A stretch of DNA of 64,000 nucleotides from Pyxicephalus adspersus (GCF_032062135.1 NC_092861.1:64051696-64115695); one strand, 5' to 3'; numbered from the stretch's first letter, positions 11,808 through 23,717 are shown. The notes: generated by a model from the sequence alone, not told the origin. Translations and numbers: made by a program.

Positions 11808-12916
11808 CAAGGGTTCTTCAAAAAGTTTCTGCACTTTTATATTTTCGTTGGAAACGGTGAGTATGGGAGGAATAGTAATTGTGACCAGTGAGAGTGTGAC
11901 CAGTCTGACTGGCAAGCCGGCTGACCTTGCAGTTTAGTAGTTTAAGAATTTCCATCCTGTGGTGAAGATGACTGCGAAACCTATAAATGACACCAAAGAG
12001 AAACACCATTTTGTCATATGCTTTTTTGAGCAGAAGGTATGCTGGGAGCACAAACTCATCTCCGAATGTGTGTTCAGTATATGGATGAAATTCTCTCTCA
12101 TGGGCCCTGATTTATTAAGGCTCTCTAAGGCTGGAGAAGATACACTTTTATCTGTGAAGCTGAGTGATACAGATGAAAACATTTGCTAACAAATAGCAAG
12201 TGACTTTTAAGAAATCCATGCCAGGTTTGCTGTATCACCAAGTTTCACCAAATAAAGGGTATCTTCTCCAGCTTTGGAGAGCTTTATTAAATCAGGCCAA
12301 AAGAATCCTTTATGAATGAAATATCTGAGAATGGCTGTACTAGTGTGACCGATGCAGAGCACTCCATATGTAAAGCTACAGACATGACTACAAGGCATGG
12401 AGAAAGAACCCTGGAACTGAATCATGAAAACAGAAGAAGTATCAATTGTCTCATGTAGCAAAGAAAATTCAGGATGCAACCCTCGGCAGGAAACTTGATA
12501 CTGGCCATCTTCTCTGACTCTTAAGGGCCTGTTATGGAAACCTTTTATAAATGTTGAACAACTGTCACAAGTGCAACGCCTGCCCCCACACTGCAGCCCA
12601 CACATTGGAAGCCATCAGACAAATAAAGTGGAAGGGTATAGAACACCCAGCTTATAGTCCGGATTTAGCCCTATCTGTTTTCCACCATGACTGCTCAAAG
12701 AAACTGTAGGGGAAGAATTTGTTTTTTTAATGATGATGTGAAAGTAGTGGTGTATCAGTGGTTATGCTCTCCACCATGGTGATGACATTAAAAAGTTGGG
12801 CCAATGCTAGAAAAATTGCAAAGGAAGGTGATTATGTAGAAAGTGATGTCATTTGTGTTTGCAAATCTTAATTAATAGGGTTAAAACAAAGTTTGTAACT
12901 TTTTGAAGACCTTTTG
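11808..12916 (+). mobile_element. Decayed mariner transposon with nested MITE
   Basis: The left end 'caagggttcttcaaaaagtt' and the right end, read in reverse ('caaaaggtcttcaaaaagtt'), form terminal inverted repeats, and a TA lies at the left border. Transposase remnants run on the + strand. HPAYSPDLA, at 12644-12670, matches the HPPYSPDLAP block of mariner D,D34D transposases. The family usually has a catalytic Asp a few residues further on, and here the codon at that point reads Val. Stops and frameshifts break the frame. A palindromic element is inserted at 12103-12298, so the mariner is the older of the two. Confidence 0.8.
12103..12298. mobile_element. Palindromic foldback MITE, copy 4, inside mariner
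   Basis: Starts 'ggccctgatttattaaggct' and ends 'tggagagctttattaaatca' plus 'ggcc'. Both arms and the centre 'acatttgctaacaaatagc' are intact. It interrupts the mariner transposase relic. Confidence 0.88.
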
Positions 12917-12989
12917 TTTGTTTACATTATTATCATTATTGCAATGAGTATTATTTTATATTAATATTTATGTTTTACTCTTTTTATAG

Positions 12990-13105
12990 GTGAAATTTAC
13001 TCCAAAGTGTATCACATATGTTTCTTTTTCATAACTTATATGGTTCCATTATGCCTGATGATTTTAGCCTATTTGCAAATTTTTCGAAAATTGTGGTGTC
13101 GGCAG
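12990..13105 (+). CDS. HCRTR2: Orexin receptor type 2, coding exon 4
   Basis: 116 nt between 'tttatag' and 'cggcag|gtgaga', entered in phase 1 (the joined codon is Gly, giving WEGEIY) and left in phase 0. It encodes the end of extracellular loop 2 and TM5 (YHICFFFITYMVPLCLMILAY), then the start of intracellular loop 3, LQIFRKLWCRQ. It agrees closely with human HCRTR2 in length and sequence. Confidence 0.96.
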
Positions 13106-13429
13106 GTGAGATATAGTTATTACTTTTGGATATGTCATACTGTTAAGGATGTGCTGCTTTTGACTAGAAAAGACTACAGATTTGTGCAATATCAACACAG
13201 AATTTCAATTCAGTGCTTAAAATAAGTGCAAATCAAACAGTGCCCACAATGTCCCAGACCTGTAATTTATCTAAATGAAATTTGAGATCCATCCTTGATA
13301 GCAGTAACTGCTCACCATATGCTTTAACTTGTTGCTTACTATTAAAATGCTGCAATAACCTAGCCCTTTAAAGCCAATTTCAACTTTTAATTTGAAAAAG
13401 CTTAACACAATCCAGGTGCATAAAAAACA

Positions 13430-13640
13430 GTTCCCTGCCAACAAGCTAAAGTGAAGGACAATTGCTTTCTATGTAGAAGGAGTAGCTTTATGGATGCTTT
13501 ATGGATGCGGAGATCATACGTCCCCTGGTAAATCTGAGCACTTAAATTAGCAAAGCCATCATTCCGGCCCAGCCAATCAAGATGACTAATGATTATATTC
13601 ATGAAGAGAGTAAGGGACAGTGGGCAATGCCCTGCGACAG
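13430..13640. repeat. Interspersed repeat shared with 24890-25080
   Basis: The block 'catcattccggcccagccaa' followed by 'caagatg' matches 'catcattctggcctgcccaa' plus 'caagatg' near 24990. The flanks also share a loose order of motifs. The family is unidentified. Confidence 0.45.
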
Positions 13641-16329
13641 AATGGGGACAAGTGAGTATAACGGGTTTAGTTCTATTTTAATGTCTTCCATCTTACCCCC
13701 AACATATGCAAAAACTAAGAAAAGAATGTATCAGTCATTTAAATAATATTTAGTATAGGCATTATTTAAAGTGAACATCTTCTGGGCTCTGCATTCAGAT
13801 TTACAACATATTCCCTGTTTCCAACAAACAAAATGAAAAACATTATAAAATGTCAGGTAGGGAAGTTTGCCATTTAACAACCCCTTGAATGATTTATTTC
13901 ACTGCTAAATAACAAAATAATATTTGGCTCCAGTGCTAAGCAGAATAGATAATATCAGACTGGATGAGAAAATGTTTATCTCCTTTTGCATTTTTTTTCT
14001 CTTTTGAAACACTGACACACAAAGCAAAGAATGCAAATGACATACTGTGTTCATAGGTTTCTTTCTTCTAAAATCTCAGCATGCTTTATTCAAAACATGC
14101 CAGGGGTCCCACAGTTTTGGTAATTAGGGGTTAAGATAAGATGTACATGTAAATGAAATCGTGAAATTATAATAGCTAGGGCCCAAGGTGAACAGTGTGA
14201 TTCTATTACAGCTGCAAAACATGATTGTGCTATACATAAGGATTATTAAATGAAAGTTAAATTGCATACATCTGCAGGGAATAGGTTACTCCTTATTTTA
14301 AAAATGCATTTAATAAAACACCAATTTATTAATGCAGAACAATGCAACAAATGTCTATAAACTATTTCTAAATGTTAGGTTAGCTTAAAGCAAACCACAT
14401 CCCCAGTCATACAGAAAAATAGATTTTCCTTGCTTTGTGACAAATAGAAAGCAAACTGCACACAAAAGATAGTGACAAGGGTAATGTCTGTAAATGTAAT
14501 CAATTATATACTCTTTTGAAAGCTAGTAAGAGGCTAAAGGATATACTGTCAAAAACTATATACAAATGACTTTTGCCCACAAAAACAATACAACTTTTAA
14601 AAAATGTAAAATTGTTATCAAATACAGCTCTTGGAGCATTCCCTCTATCTATTTTGTTGGCCACAGGCAGGGAGAGTGTTTAAAATCTAGTAATTCTATT
14701 AATTTGCTCCACATGTTTTCAGCTTGATAACTTGTATATTCCAATATCCTACATACTGTATTCAAAAAGGCTATCAATTGATCCCACTGTTTCAGAAGTC
14801 CCAAACATTTCTTCTGCCTAGCATCAGCTTAACGCTTGCCAAAATTCTTTGCTTCTAAAAAGAGTTTTATCTTTTTATCTTTATCATTTTTGCAATGATT
14901 TAACTCTAGCTATTCTGTGTGAAAGGATATGGGTTTTCTGTAAATACTGATTGTTTTTATATATTGATGATGGGATGTAGGCATCCAATCTCTGTGAACT
15001 AATGAACAACATTTTTTCTAATGTTTGTCAACTCATTTATATAAAACTTTAATGGTGTTCTTTTGCATATTCATATGCACGGGTTAGAAGCTAAATAGAG
15101 TGATAATAAAAATATAAACAGGAAGTCCTTTTTGAAGCTCCTTTAAAGGTAACAAATACTGGAGTTTTGATAGGGCATGAAAACTTTCTGGGCCTCATAC
15201 TTGATTGTATTTCCTCTAGGTAAACTTCCTGGGTTCCTCTCCCCATTTCTAACATTTTTTGGATGTAAAAATCAAGTAGAGAGTCTGGGCTAACAAGCAA
15301 GTGAGTCAGGTGCTAGTGGAGGGTCATACTCCTTGCTGATTACCTCACTAGTCAGTAAGGGAGCCAGGTGCAAGCAAAGGGTCAGGCTCCATAGGACTCT
15401 TACCCTATTACCAATCTAAAAATAGTGTATGTACAATATTACTCGTACCACTTTGAAGGGAGAGATACAAAGATTGTGGGACATGTGTTCATTTTGAAAG
15501 AATAATAGTCTGAAGACATTTTTACAACAATACACCTATTGCTAAATGAATAATGACTGATCTAATAATATTTTTTTTTTTTACAAAATGTGTCCTTTAG
15601 GTTACCTACAGGGTTAATCCCATCAAGGTACTTTTATCTAGATCAATTTTATGTAGGGTCTAATATTTATCCTTATATATCATTATATATCATTATTATT
15701 ATGATGATCTATAGGGGAAACCAAACTAATGTTATATTTCTGCCTATATGACATCACAGGGGTATAGGCTAAACCTATATCACTTTACCAAGAATAGCTA
15801 GAATTACATAATTGCAAAAATGATGCATTAGAAACTTTACTGAGTAAAATATTATATAAACAAGGGCATAGTACAAAAAAGTATGTTGTTATAGTAACAC
15901 AATTTGTTACACAATCTTGGACTGCTCATCACTTGCTTTGAAAATGCTCCTACATTACACTGAACATTAAAATAATTTAGCCCTTTTATGTGCTGTCAAT
16001 CTAATACCAGTAGTGAAATGCTACTTCTGATTTGTAGCTGTCAGCTATCTTCTGGTGGGAGGCTGTGGAGGCCTGTCCTAGACAGTAGTGGAGGTCAGAT
16101 AGTTCTGATCAGTTGATTTCAACTCAGGTCTAAGCTATTCCAGGCTCCAGTTGGAAATCAGAGTTGGAATATCTATGAATAGCAGGCTGCAGTGTTGTCA
16201 TCCCTGTCTCCATCTTCTATAGAGGGCTGTAGCTGATTTCCAACAAAGCACCATTTCTTTTAGTCAGAGATGAAGCTTGAAGCAAAACTATAAGGACATT
16301 TATTATTTTTATCTAAATTAAAAAAAAAA

Positions 16330-16505
16330 AGTGTTGGAAGTACTTTCTGCGAAGTATTTAGAGGAAAATACTTGGGGGGAAATATTTAGGGGGAAAGTAC
16401 TGCTTTTGCAAAATGTGGTTTTGGGAAAACTGCTTTTTGTAAAGTGAGCTTTTAGTAAAAACTCCATTAGGAAAAGGCTTTTGGGAGAAAGTACTTTTAG
16501 TAAAA
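16330..16505. repeat. Degenerate short repeat around 'ttttagtaaaagt'
   Basis: Variants of 'agtactttt', 'gggaaaactgctttt' and 'ttagtaaaagtgct' recur every 20-25 bases. The result is a purine/pyrimidine patterned block that abuts the 90-bp tandem array to its right. Confidence 0.5.
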
Positions 16506-16840
16506 GTGCTCAGGAACAGTGTGCCTGTTAGGCAAGTTAAATCACAGCAAATATTTCTAGTTATACAAAGGAAATTTTTTTCACTGTTGCAATGTGCCTG
16601 TTTTCTCATACTGTGACTGTTAATCGAGTGAACTCATAGCGGGTATTTCCAGTTATACATAGTACATTTTTTCCACTGTTGTGAAAAAATTGCCCATAGT
16701 CTCTTATTGTGACTGTTAACCAAAATAAATTATAACAATTAGTTATACACAGGCAGGTGTTTCCCATTGTGTAAAAATCGCCTGTTGTTCCCATATTGTG
16801 ATTAGTTAGCAAGTGAAATTATAGAAATGTTTTCAGATGT
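16505..16840. repeat. Degenerate ~90-bp tandem repeat before HCRTR2 exon 5
   Basis: The anchor 'gttatac' occurs at 16560, 16652 and 16742, giving spacings of 92 and 90 bp. Each unit carries a 'gtgactgttaac'-like start, 'ttccagttatacac', a 'tttttccactgttg' block and 'tgcctgtt'. About 3.5 units are present, ending roughly 105 bp before the exon. Confidence 0.75.
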
Positions 16841-16946
16841 TGGCCATTTGAATAACAAACTACATTTTTCATGCTCATGTCAATTAGACCTTCTCTCCAA
16901 TATGGTAAAAAACCTTATCAACATGTTTGTGTTCTTTATATGACAG

Positions 16947-17170
16947 ATTCCTGGAACTTCATCTATCGTTCAGAGAAAGTGGAAGCCTTTGCAATGTCCG
17001 ATGCAATCTAGAGGCCAAGGACAACCAACATTTAAACCAAAAATAAATGCAGTGGCTGCAGAAATAAAACAGATTCGAGCCAGAAGAAAAACTGCTCGAA
17101 TGCTGATGGTTGTTCTTCTTGTGTTTGCAATTTGTTACTTACCAATCAGTATTCTAAATATTCTTAAAAG
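16947..17170 (+). CDS. HCRTR2: Orexin receptor type 2, coding exon 5
   Basis: 224 nt between 'atgacag' and 'aaaag|gtgaag', entered in phase 0 and left in phase 2. It encodes the long third intracellular loop (IPGTSSIVQRKWKPLQ, then a divergent segment CPMQSRGQGQPTFKPKIN, then AVAAEIKQIRARRKTARM). TM6 follows as MLMVVLLVFAICYLPISIL. The loop centre is the only part of the receptor core that clearly differs from the human protein. Confidence 0.96.
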
Positions 17171-17583
17171 GTGAAGTGTATATTGAGTAAATATCCATTC
17201 ACTAACTAAAACACTCGAATTTAATTACATTTATTGGTTATTGGGGGTGCTTATAAAATACAATGAAGACTTAGAACAGCATATTGTAACTTGAGTGTCT
17301 AATAGAAAAGAATGAAGTCTTTTTTCTAGAGGGTGGTTGGGAGTGACTACCATATCAGCATTTTAGGCTTATACATAAAGTGTTGGGGGGACATTACATA
17401 TTCCCAACATTGCCCATTTTTACACTTCTGGGTATTTCTAGGTTGCATGTTTAGCTAGTGCCCCTGGTTACAACCTACAGCTCTTAATGTGCTCTTTGAA
17501 TGAAAATGTCTAAGACTTAGCATATTGTCTGCAGGCTTGTGCCCACTTGTCTCATTACTTGGCTCAGGAGGCTTGACTCGGGT

Positions 17584-17771
17584 GGGTCTGATTTTTTAAA
17601 GCTCTCCACGGCTAGAGAGGATACACTTTTATCAGTGAAGCTAGGTGATCCAGCAAACCTGAAATGGATCTGGTCCAGGATTTAAAACATTTGCTAGCAA
17701 ATAACTCAATGAAGAAATCAATTCTAGGTTTGCTTGCTTCCAGCCTTGGAAAGCTTTAATAAACCGGGGCC
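17584..17771. mobile_element. Palindromic foldback MITE, copy 5
   Basis: Starts 'gggtctgattttttaaagct' and ends 'cttggaaagctttaataaac' plus 'cggggcc'. The left arm is complete ('atacacttttatcagtgaag'). The right arm has lost the segment holding the 'cagcttcactgataaaagtg' block. Confidence 0.85.
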
Positions 17772-19064
17772 AGTGAGTCCCCTCCATTCTGTCATACAAT
17801 ATATCAAATGTACATGGCTGCTGGACACGTTGCCTGTGGCCTAGCTTCTCTTCCCCAACTTAAACCCACTCTGTACAGATAGATAAAAAAAAAGATTTAA
17901 TGAAGCCATATCAACCACTTAATATAACATCATATCAATCGGGGGCCATGCATTTGACCAGCACAAGTAATATTCAGCTGCAGCTGATGTAACATCTATA
18001 TATCATTCCTTCACTTAAAGAGTTTCTTTAAAATTAGAGCTGAGTCCTTTTTAAAATTGTTTCTGTAATAAATCCCTCCATTGCCAGGTTTTGGCTTCTA
18101 GGTGAAATACAGAATGAGTTATAGAGCCTTTCTACTAAAAACCGCCAGTCCTTTTCTCATATGTGAGACATGATCACATTCTTTCAGTGGGAAATCCTTG
18201 CTCCAAGCAGCTGGTTGACACCTCTAGAAGTATAGCTTTATCCATGAATTATAAAAGCTGCTGTGTGTATGCTGCACAGTTTTAATGAGAAAGGCTCTGA
18301 AAAGGATAACACGGTGAAGTGTAATGGATCAGGGCATATGGGCATTTTTTTTCTTCTAGTGAGTGGGCAGCACTTAGGGGGATGAACATTTGGAATTGCA
18401 AGGTAAAGAGAATATTTGGAGAACAGATTCCTACCCTGTGTTCTTCTCAGGTTGGGGGACATTTCTTCAAATGGTCATGTGTCCGTTCTACATGTCCCAA
18501 CAAACAGAAAGAGATGTTACGCTAAAGATTGCCTTCATAAAATCACCTGTACTGTCAAGCAACTGGGCTGAGAGTTATAGATCCCAATTTGTAAATATAC
18601 CTTATAGGATAAATAAAGAAGCATTCAAAAACTTTGCAGTTCTTATATTATAATTTTCTTACTAAAATGTTGAGCATATGCAAAACTACATTTGAAACCA
18701 ACCAACATCTTACATTAACTGGACACTACAAAAAATGACAAGTAGAAAAAAAAACATTTTTCAGCTATTCTATGAATAGCTATGAATTCCTTCGAATTTA
18801 TCATTTTAGGAGTATTATCATACCAGGGCACAACAGGTTGCCAATATGGCATTTTATTGTGGAGTACATCAAAACCCTCTAAGAAAAGACTGTACTTCTT
18901 GTAATAATCAGTAATAGTACTTGTTGCCTCTGGCTAGTAGGAACTCTACCATAACGGAAAAACGAATGGAAAGAATCATGCTTTGAATAGAAAGAGTCCT
19001 TGAAAGTGTGTATGCACATATTTGATAACCATTTTTGAAAACGCTAGGGCCTAACAGAACACAT

Positions 19065-19513
19065 GAGCATAATTTATGAAAGCTCTCCAAGGCTGGAGAA
19101 TATACACTTTCATTAGTGAACCTGGTGATTCAGTAAACCTTGAATGGACTACATGTGTAATAAACCACAGTAGCGAATTCAACTTTAACAATTAGGTTGC
19201 CAGATTTTAACAATCTGACATATGATTGGTTTAATTATTTACTCATTTACCTATGTGAAAAAACAGATTAAACATACTCACAAGCTTTGACAACTTTGAC
19301 ATTTTCTTTCTGGTTCTTTTAACCCCCCTGGCGGTAATCCTGAGTGTGAGTCGGGGTGGATTTCACTAGCAAGTTAGCAAAAGTTAATTGCTATTTGTTA
19401 ACATATGTTTTCAATCCTGGACAAGATCTGTTACAGGTTTGCAGGATCATTCAGGTGCACTGATGAAAGTGTATCCTCTCCAGTGTTGGAGAGCTTTGAT
19501 AAATCAGGCCCTG
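19065..19513. mobile_element. Palindromic MITE, copy 6, split by another repeat
   Basis: A left arm (19065-19150, 'agctctccaaggctggagaa') and a right arm (about 19377-19513, 'tgaaagtgtatcctctccag') are in the expected order. About 230 bp of unrelated sequence separates them. That insert ends in 'acccccctggcggtaatcct' and 'gtcggggtggatttcact', which looks like the end of a different interspersed repeat. Confidence 0.65.
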
Positions 19514-20084
19514 TGCCTTGTGTTTTAACAGCCATTTATGTAGTTCACTTAATCCCCAAACAAGGATTTTTAAACCTAAGGTTGAGAAGTGACTGAGATT
19601 CAGTTAAAAGAATTGTTTCAAATGTGAAAAAAGAATATGTATATTTAGAAGACTAAAAGCTACTCTTAAACTGTTTCTTCGTTTGGCTATTACTTTTATT
19701 AACAACATGCATATCAACTTGTTACAGATACAAAAGAGCAGTTCTCCAAGCTAAATCATTGCCATCTACTTGCTTTCTAAAGAATGGCAGGAATATGCCA
19801 AATTATCCCTCTCCCCCTTTTGATAACCTTTTGTCCAGTGTAATGCCTGCAGGAAGCCACATGATACCTTTTTGCCTTTGGGATCCAAGCCTGTATTCCG
19901 AGCATCTCAAGTTGATAATACATGAAAGGATGATACTTTCTATAAAATGTTTAATACGTTTACCAGTAATAGAAAAAATAATTTTCCAGATACAGTAGTT
20001 ACCTTCTATATCAGTTCTGAAATTGTGGTCCTGTTATATTGCGTTTTCTGCCAAAACGTGATAATATATTGGAAAGAGCAGTGT

Positions 20085-20320
20085 TGGGATGCTGGGAGTT
20101 AAAAGAAGAACAAGTCTGGCCAATCGGAATTATTGAATGGGGCATTCCGATTGGCTACACGAATAGACAGCAGCCAATCACAACTGGGATAAATTGGCTG
20201 CTGGCTATTCGTGAAGTTGGGGAAAGTTGGGCATCCATGTATCGCAGATGTGTATTGCGGGTGGTTTTGGAATGTAACCCCTGCGATAAACAGGGGTCTA
20301 CTGTACTGCATTCAAGGTAA
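20085..20320. mobile_element. Pogo/Tigger-like transposon remnant
   Basis: The right end reads, in reverse, 'tacagtagacccctgtttat' followed by 'cgcaggggttacattcc'. This is a terminal inverted repeat style seen in pogo/Tigger-like elements. The interior has the inverted pair 'ccaatcggaatt' and 'attccgattggc'. The left end is not clear. The 93-codon open frame across it is incidental. Confidence 0.5.
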
Positions 20321-20461
20321 AAATGGGTAAAATTTTGTGTAAATGTGCATTTTTGATTATTTTGCAGACTAATTTTTTATACTAACTGGAATAATATTCT
20401 TCGGAATTCTCTTGAATAATTTGTACTGATACTGGTTTATTTTGCCATGTTTTGCTCACAG

Positions 20462-20583
20462 AGTATTTGGAATGTTTGACCACACAAACAACAGAGAAAC
20501 AGTATATGCCTGGTTTACATTTTCACATTGGCTGGTATATGCGAACAGTGCTGCTAATCCCATAATCTACAATTTCCTCAGTG
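20462..20583 (+). CDS. HCRTR2: Orexin receptor type 2, coding exon 6
   Basis: 122 nt between 'gctcacag' and 'cagtg|gtaaga', entered in phase 2 and left in phase 1. It encodes extracellular loop 3 (VFGMFDHTNNRETVYAWFTF) and TM7 (SHWLVYANSAANPIIYNFLSG) with the class A NPxxY motif as NPIIY. Confidence 0.96.
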
Positions 20584-21573
20584 GTAAGATTATTTGTCTC
20601 TAATAATTTTAATTTTTATTTATAAATTATAATACAGATTTAGTGAAAATGGTGAAGAGGCAAATAATAACACAATTAAATATCAATGTCTAATTTCCCT
20701 AATAAAGAAAGTACTAATGTTAGTAATACAGAAACATCAATTGACAGCAACTAAAATAAGTGCTGATTAAGCATACCAAACAATAGTTACACTTTTGAAA
20801 AAAATTAAAACAAATATAAAAGAAAACATCACTACATATATAAAGACATTATAAATAGTACAACAAGTACATGCATTTTTAGTATGTAGTGTATGTTCTA
20901 CATGTCTCAGCTACTTTGCAGGAGAATGCTCACATGTACATCAGAAGAGTAAAAATGAGTGAATCACAAGCAACAAGGGTAGAGGTATGGAAAAATCATA
21001 TCCTTTAACAATATAGCTAAAGCTTGATTTTTTAAGGTGACTGTATGATCAAACCACAATGTGCAGATATAACACTCAGTCTTTCCTGAATTGGCCACCT
21101 GTAAACTAACACCATTTACAACACTAGCTAGCTAGATGGGGATTTTACTGCGTGAAAGAGATCTGTACATTTCAGAACTAGATGGACAGAAATTCAAATT
21201 AGGATGGTATGATAACTATTATGTTATTGGGATATATGTTAATGGGATTCCAACTTAGCATACTCACTCAATAAAACATGACTTTAAACACTCAAACATG
21301 TTACAATAAAAAATATAATATCATGGCTTTAATTTATGGCAACCATCTGTTATGATATTGATTTATTTGTATTTATTAATTGTAAATAAATGATAATATA
21401 TTTTATAATGTAATGTTTCAGTTGTTTTTAAGTACAGCGAGGGATCAAAAAATAAAAAAAAAGCATTGTTTACAGTAATAATATACCTAATGAAACGTTG
21501 ATATGCCAGTCACTTTACTGGTAATTATAACTTCCTAATTAGGTAATAAAAATATATTCTATTTTCCTGACAG
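20584..21573. other. HCRTR2: HCRTR2 intron 6
   Basis: A 990-bp AT-rich intron, GTAAGA to CTGACAG. I see no gene or recognisable transposon in it. Confidence 0.85.
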
Positions 21574-21800
21574 GTAAATTTAGGGAGGAATTCAAAGCAG
21601 CTTTTTCATGCTGTTGCATTGATGACCACAAAAATCAAGAAGATCATCTCATTCGAGGAAGAGCCAGCACTGAAAGCAGAAAGTCATTGACTACACAAAT
21701 CAGCAACTTTGATAATGTTTCAAGAATCTCAGAAAACGTTGTCCTAACCAATCTGAGCTCTATGAACACAAATGGTTCTGGAACAGTTAACAACTGGTAA
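21574..21800 (+). CDS. HCRTR2: Orexin receptor type 2, last coding exon 7
   Basis: Coding part of the last exon, entered in phase 1 after 'cctgacag', with stop TAA at 21798-21800. It encodes helix 8 (KFREEFKAAFSCCC, the Cys cluster being a likely palmitoylation site). The Ser/Thr-rich cytoplasmic tail follows, with STESRKSLTTQISNFDN and a C-terminus of TVNNW. The tail block is characteristic of HCRTR2 rather than HCRTR1. The six exons in the window give 369 whole codons plus one split codon, which leaves about 75 residues to exon 1 upstream. Confidence 0.96.
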
Positions 21801-22500
21801 AAGAGACACCAAATGTTAATGCAAAGAAAAACACATACACGTACAGTACACCTGTGTAACAAAATGCATACATACATTAGTGCTTAGCACTTTGTTTTTT
21901 GCTTGATTGTATGTTTCGGTTTATCTAATGCAGACCCATTAGCAAGCACATTGGCAAAGTAATTGCTTATTTATTTGAGTGAACAATGTTTTGACAAGCC
22001 ATACATTTGCACTACTATTTGACAATGTTGGGAGAAAGCTTTCTTTTTATAAAAAAAATCACAGTATTTTATAAACATGAAGAAGATGAAAAACTAAAGT
22101 TTTGTCCAGAACAGATACCATATTAGCAAAACCACACTAGATTACATGATCCAGTTTTGCTTTCCTTTATGACAAACTATTAGAATACCTCAACATTTGT
22201 ATTCATTTTTGTAAACTTTATACAACCAGATACAACCAGGTCGGTAAACAGTATAGTAAACTAATGTTCTGAAATATTGAAAAGAGGTTTCAGTGATCAT
22301 TCTTTAAGCTTCTTTTTTAATAGTTTGTCTAAATAATAATCATTTTGTTTTGTGCTGAATTTTGAAGTTATGCACTTTTTACATGCCACTTTAATAACTA
22401 CCTATATCCAACAGCAATCAAAATCTCAGAGACTTCATTTGGGTGTATCCATGAAATCAAAATAATAGCAATTACAGGTGTTAGGAAGCTGATTACAGAA
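21801..22500 (+). other. HCRTR2: HCRTR2 3' UTR, end not assigned
   Basis: AT-rich sequence following the stop, with no gene-like frame. No AATAAA lies close to the stop. A candidate signal occurs at 23194-23199 ('aataaa' in 'tataataaaagc'), but the UTR end cannot be fixed by eye. Confidence 0.4.
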
Positions 22501-22514
22501 TGTATAGCTCTTCA

Positions 22515-22935
22515 ATTCTAGCTACTAGTTCCAGACACAAGTGCAAGTACTTGGATTTGTCTTGCCTCTTGTAATCCACTGCTCAGTAGGAATGGGAGAA
22601 AGGGAAGGGGATCCAGCACAAGCAGTGGAATAGACAGTTCTGCAGGACACTTGTCCTGGCAGTTAACAAACTCAATATAAGAAAGAGCAGAAAAGGCAGG
22701 AGGATGATGATATACTGTAAAGTTCGTTTCACACCCACAGTGTGAAAAAGCCCATTGGCAGCTCCCATGCACACAGCAAAATATTGCTCTGACCTGGGCA
22801 CTGCCCAGCAACCATGCTGCCAAATGCTTATGCCTTTCTGAACCATGCAGTTTTGTTCCGGATGTTTGCAAAAATGGTTCCCAACCTCTCTCATTCAAAT
22901 GAATGTTAGTTTAGGTCCCCAGTGCTTGACCTAGC
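22515..22935. repeat. Probable non-autonomous DNA transposon, unclassified
   Basis: A GC-richer block (roughly 'gttccagacacaagtgcaag' to 'ggtccccagtgcttgaccta') inside AT-rich DNA, with internal 'gttcgtttcacacccacagt'. Its base composition and the two overlapping but unrelated long minus-strand frames (126 and 103 codons) fit a transposon relic better than a gene. No terminal repeats were confirmed. Confidence 0.35.
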
Positions 22936-23717
22936 TCTGCATGTTGAGGATCCCATTGCTTTGTCTGACAGTGGTGGTTAAATTATAAAATTGGATTCAC
23001 AAAATTTAAAACCATTTACCAGTAAAACAGTTCTCAATACATATTTAGCTGCTTTCCAGGAGTTCAGCTTTAATTGCATGAACACTTTGCTTATTATCCT
23101 CACATAATGGACAGTTTTAAAGAGCAGTTGATGATTTACAGCAGTCTACACAGATGAACTTTTTTTCCTGTAGTCAGGTTTATACTCATTTATAATAAAA
23201 GCAAAACTAATTGTGTTTAATTTGCCTTCTATCCCAACTTGTCTTTAGCTCTGAAGTTTCTCTAGAAAATGACATCTTCTGCATATGAGTATAAATGTAA
23301 GTCACTAAGTATATGCAAATCAATCTCTCTGAGAACTTATTTTGTAAAGGGGTTGAAAAAACAAATGTAAAAACAGTTACCAGTTTGACAGCTAAAGCTG
23401 CAATTTTTTGTGCTCATGTTTTGCCTTCCTTCGTTCTTTCCTCCCCCTCAATAGCATAATACTAACATTTTTAAAAGCTCTCTGTTTTTATTACATGATG
23501 TTAGACCGGGTGGCATCATTGGGTTTCTGTGCTTCTTTATGCAATGTGGGCATTGTATGACTGGTAAGGGTGATTTTCAAAGCTTCCTGAAAACATTGCT
23601 GCACAATGCCTCAGTCTTTCTTTGAAGAGCCATTCTCCCTGGTGCAAACAGCAGGCTGGCTGATGAAAGGAGTTATACAAATAGCAAAATGGATGAAATG
23701 GTGTCAGTCTAGAGTAA

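Larger units (their letters stand above)
10322..12989. other. HCRTR2: HCRTR2 intron 3
   Basis: This 2.7-kb intron runs from GTAAGT to TTATAG. It is dominated by relics: a purine/A-rich stretch (11150-11430), a palindromic element (11495-11691) and a mariner copy (11808-12916) that itself contains another palindromic element. Nothing recognisable lies in 10330-11140. Confidence 0.85.
13106..16946. other. HCRTR2: HCRTR2 intron 4
   Basis: This 3.8-kb intron contains a repeat shared with 24890-25080 (13430-13640). A short-motif degenerate repeat (16330-16505) and a 90-bp tandem array (about 16505-16840) lie just before exon 5. The stretch from 13650 to 16320 is AT-rich with nothing recognisable, apart from two loosely similar segments near 15300 and 15357 ('caggtgctagtggagggtca' and 'caggtgcaagcaaagggtca'). 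Confidence 0.85.
17171..20461. other. HCRTR2: HCRTR2 intron 5
   Basis: This 3.3-kb intron holds a palindromic element (17584-17771), another that is split by foreign sequence (19065-19513), and a Tigger-like end (20255-20320). I recognise nothing in 17780-19060 or 19520-20080. Confidence 0.85.

Noticed and set aside
22518..22898. 126- and 103-codon minus-strand frames in two registers
   Set aside because: Overlapping unrelated frames over a GC-richer repeat-like block suggest composition, not coding.
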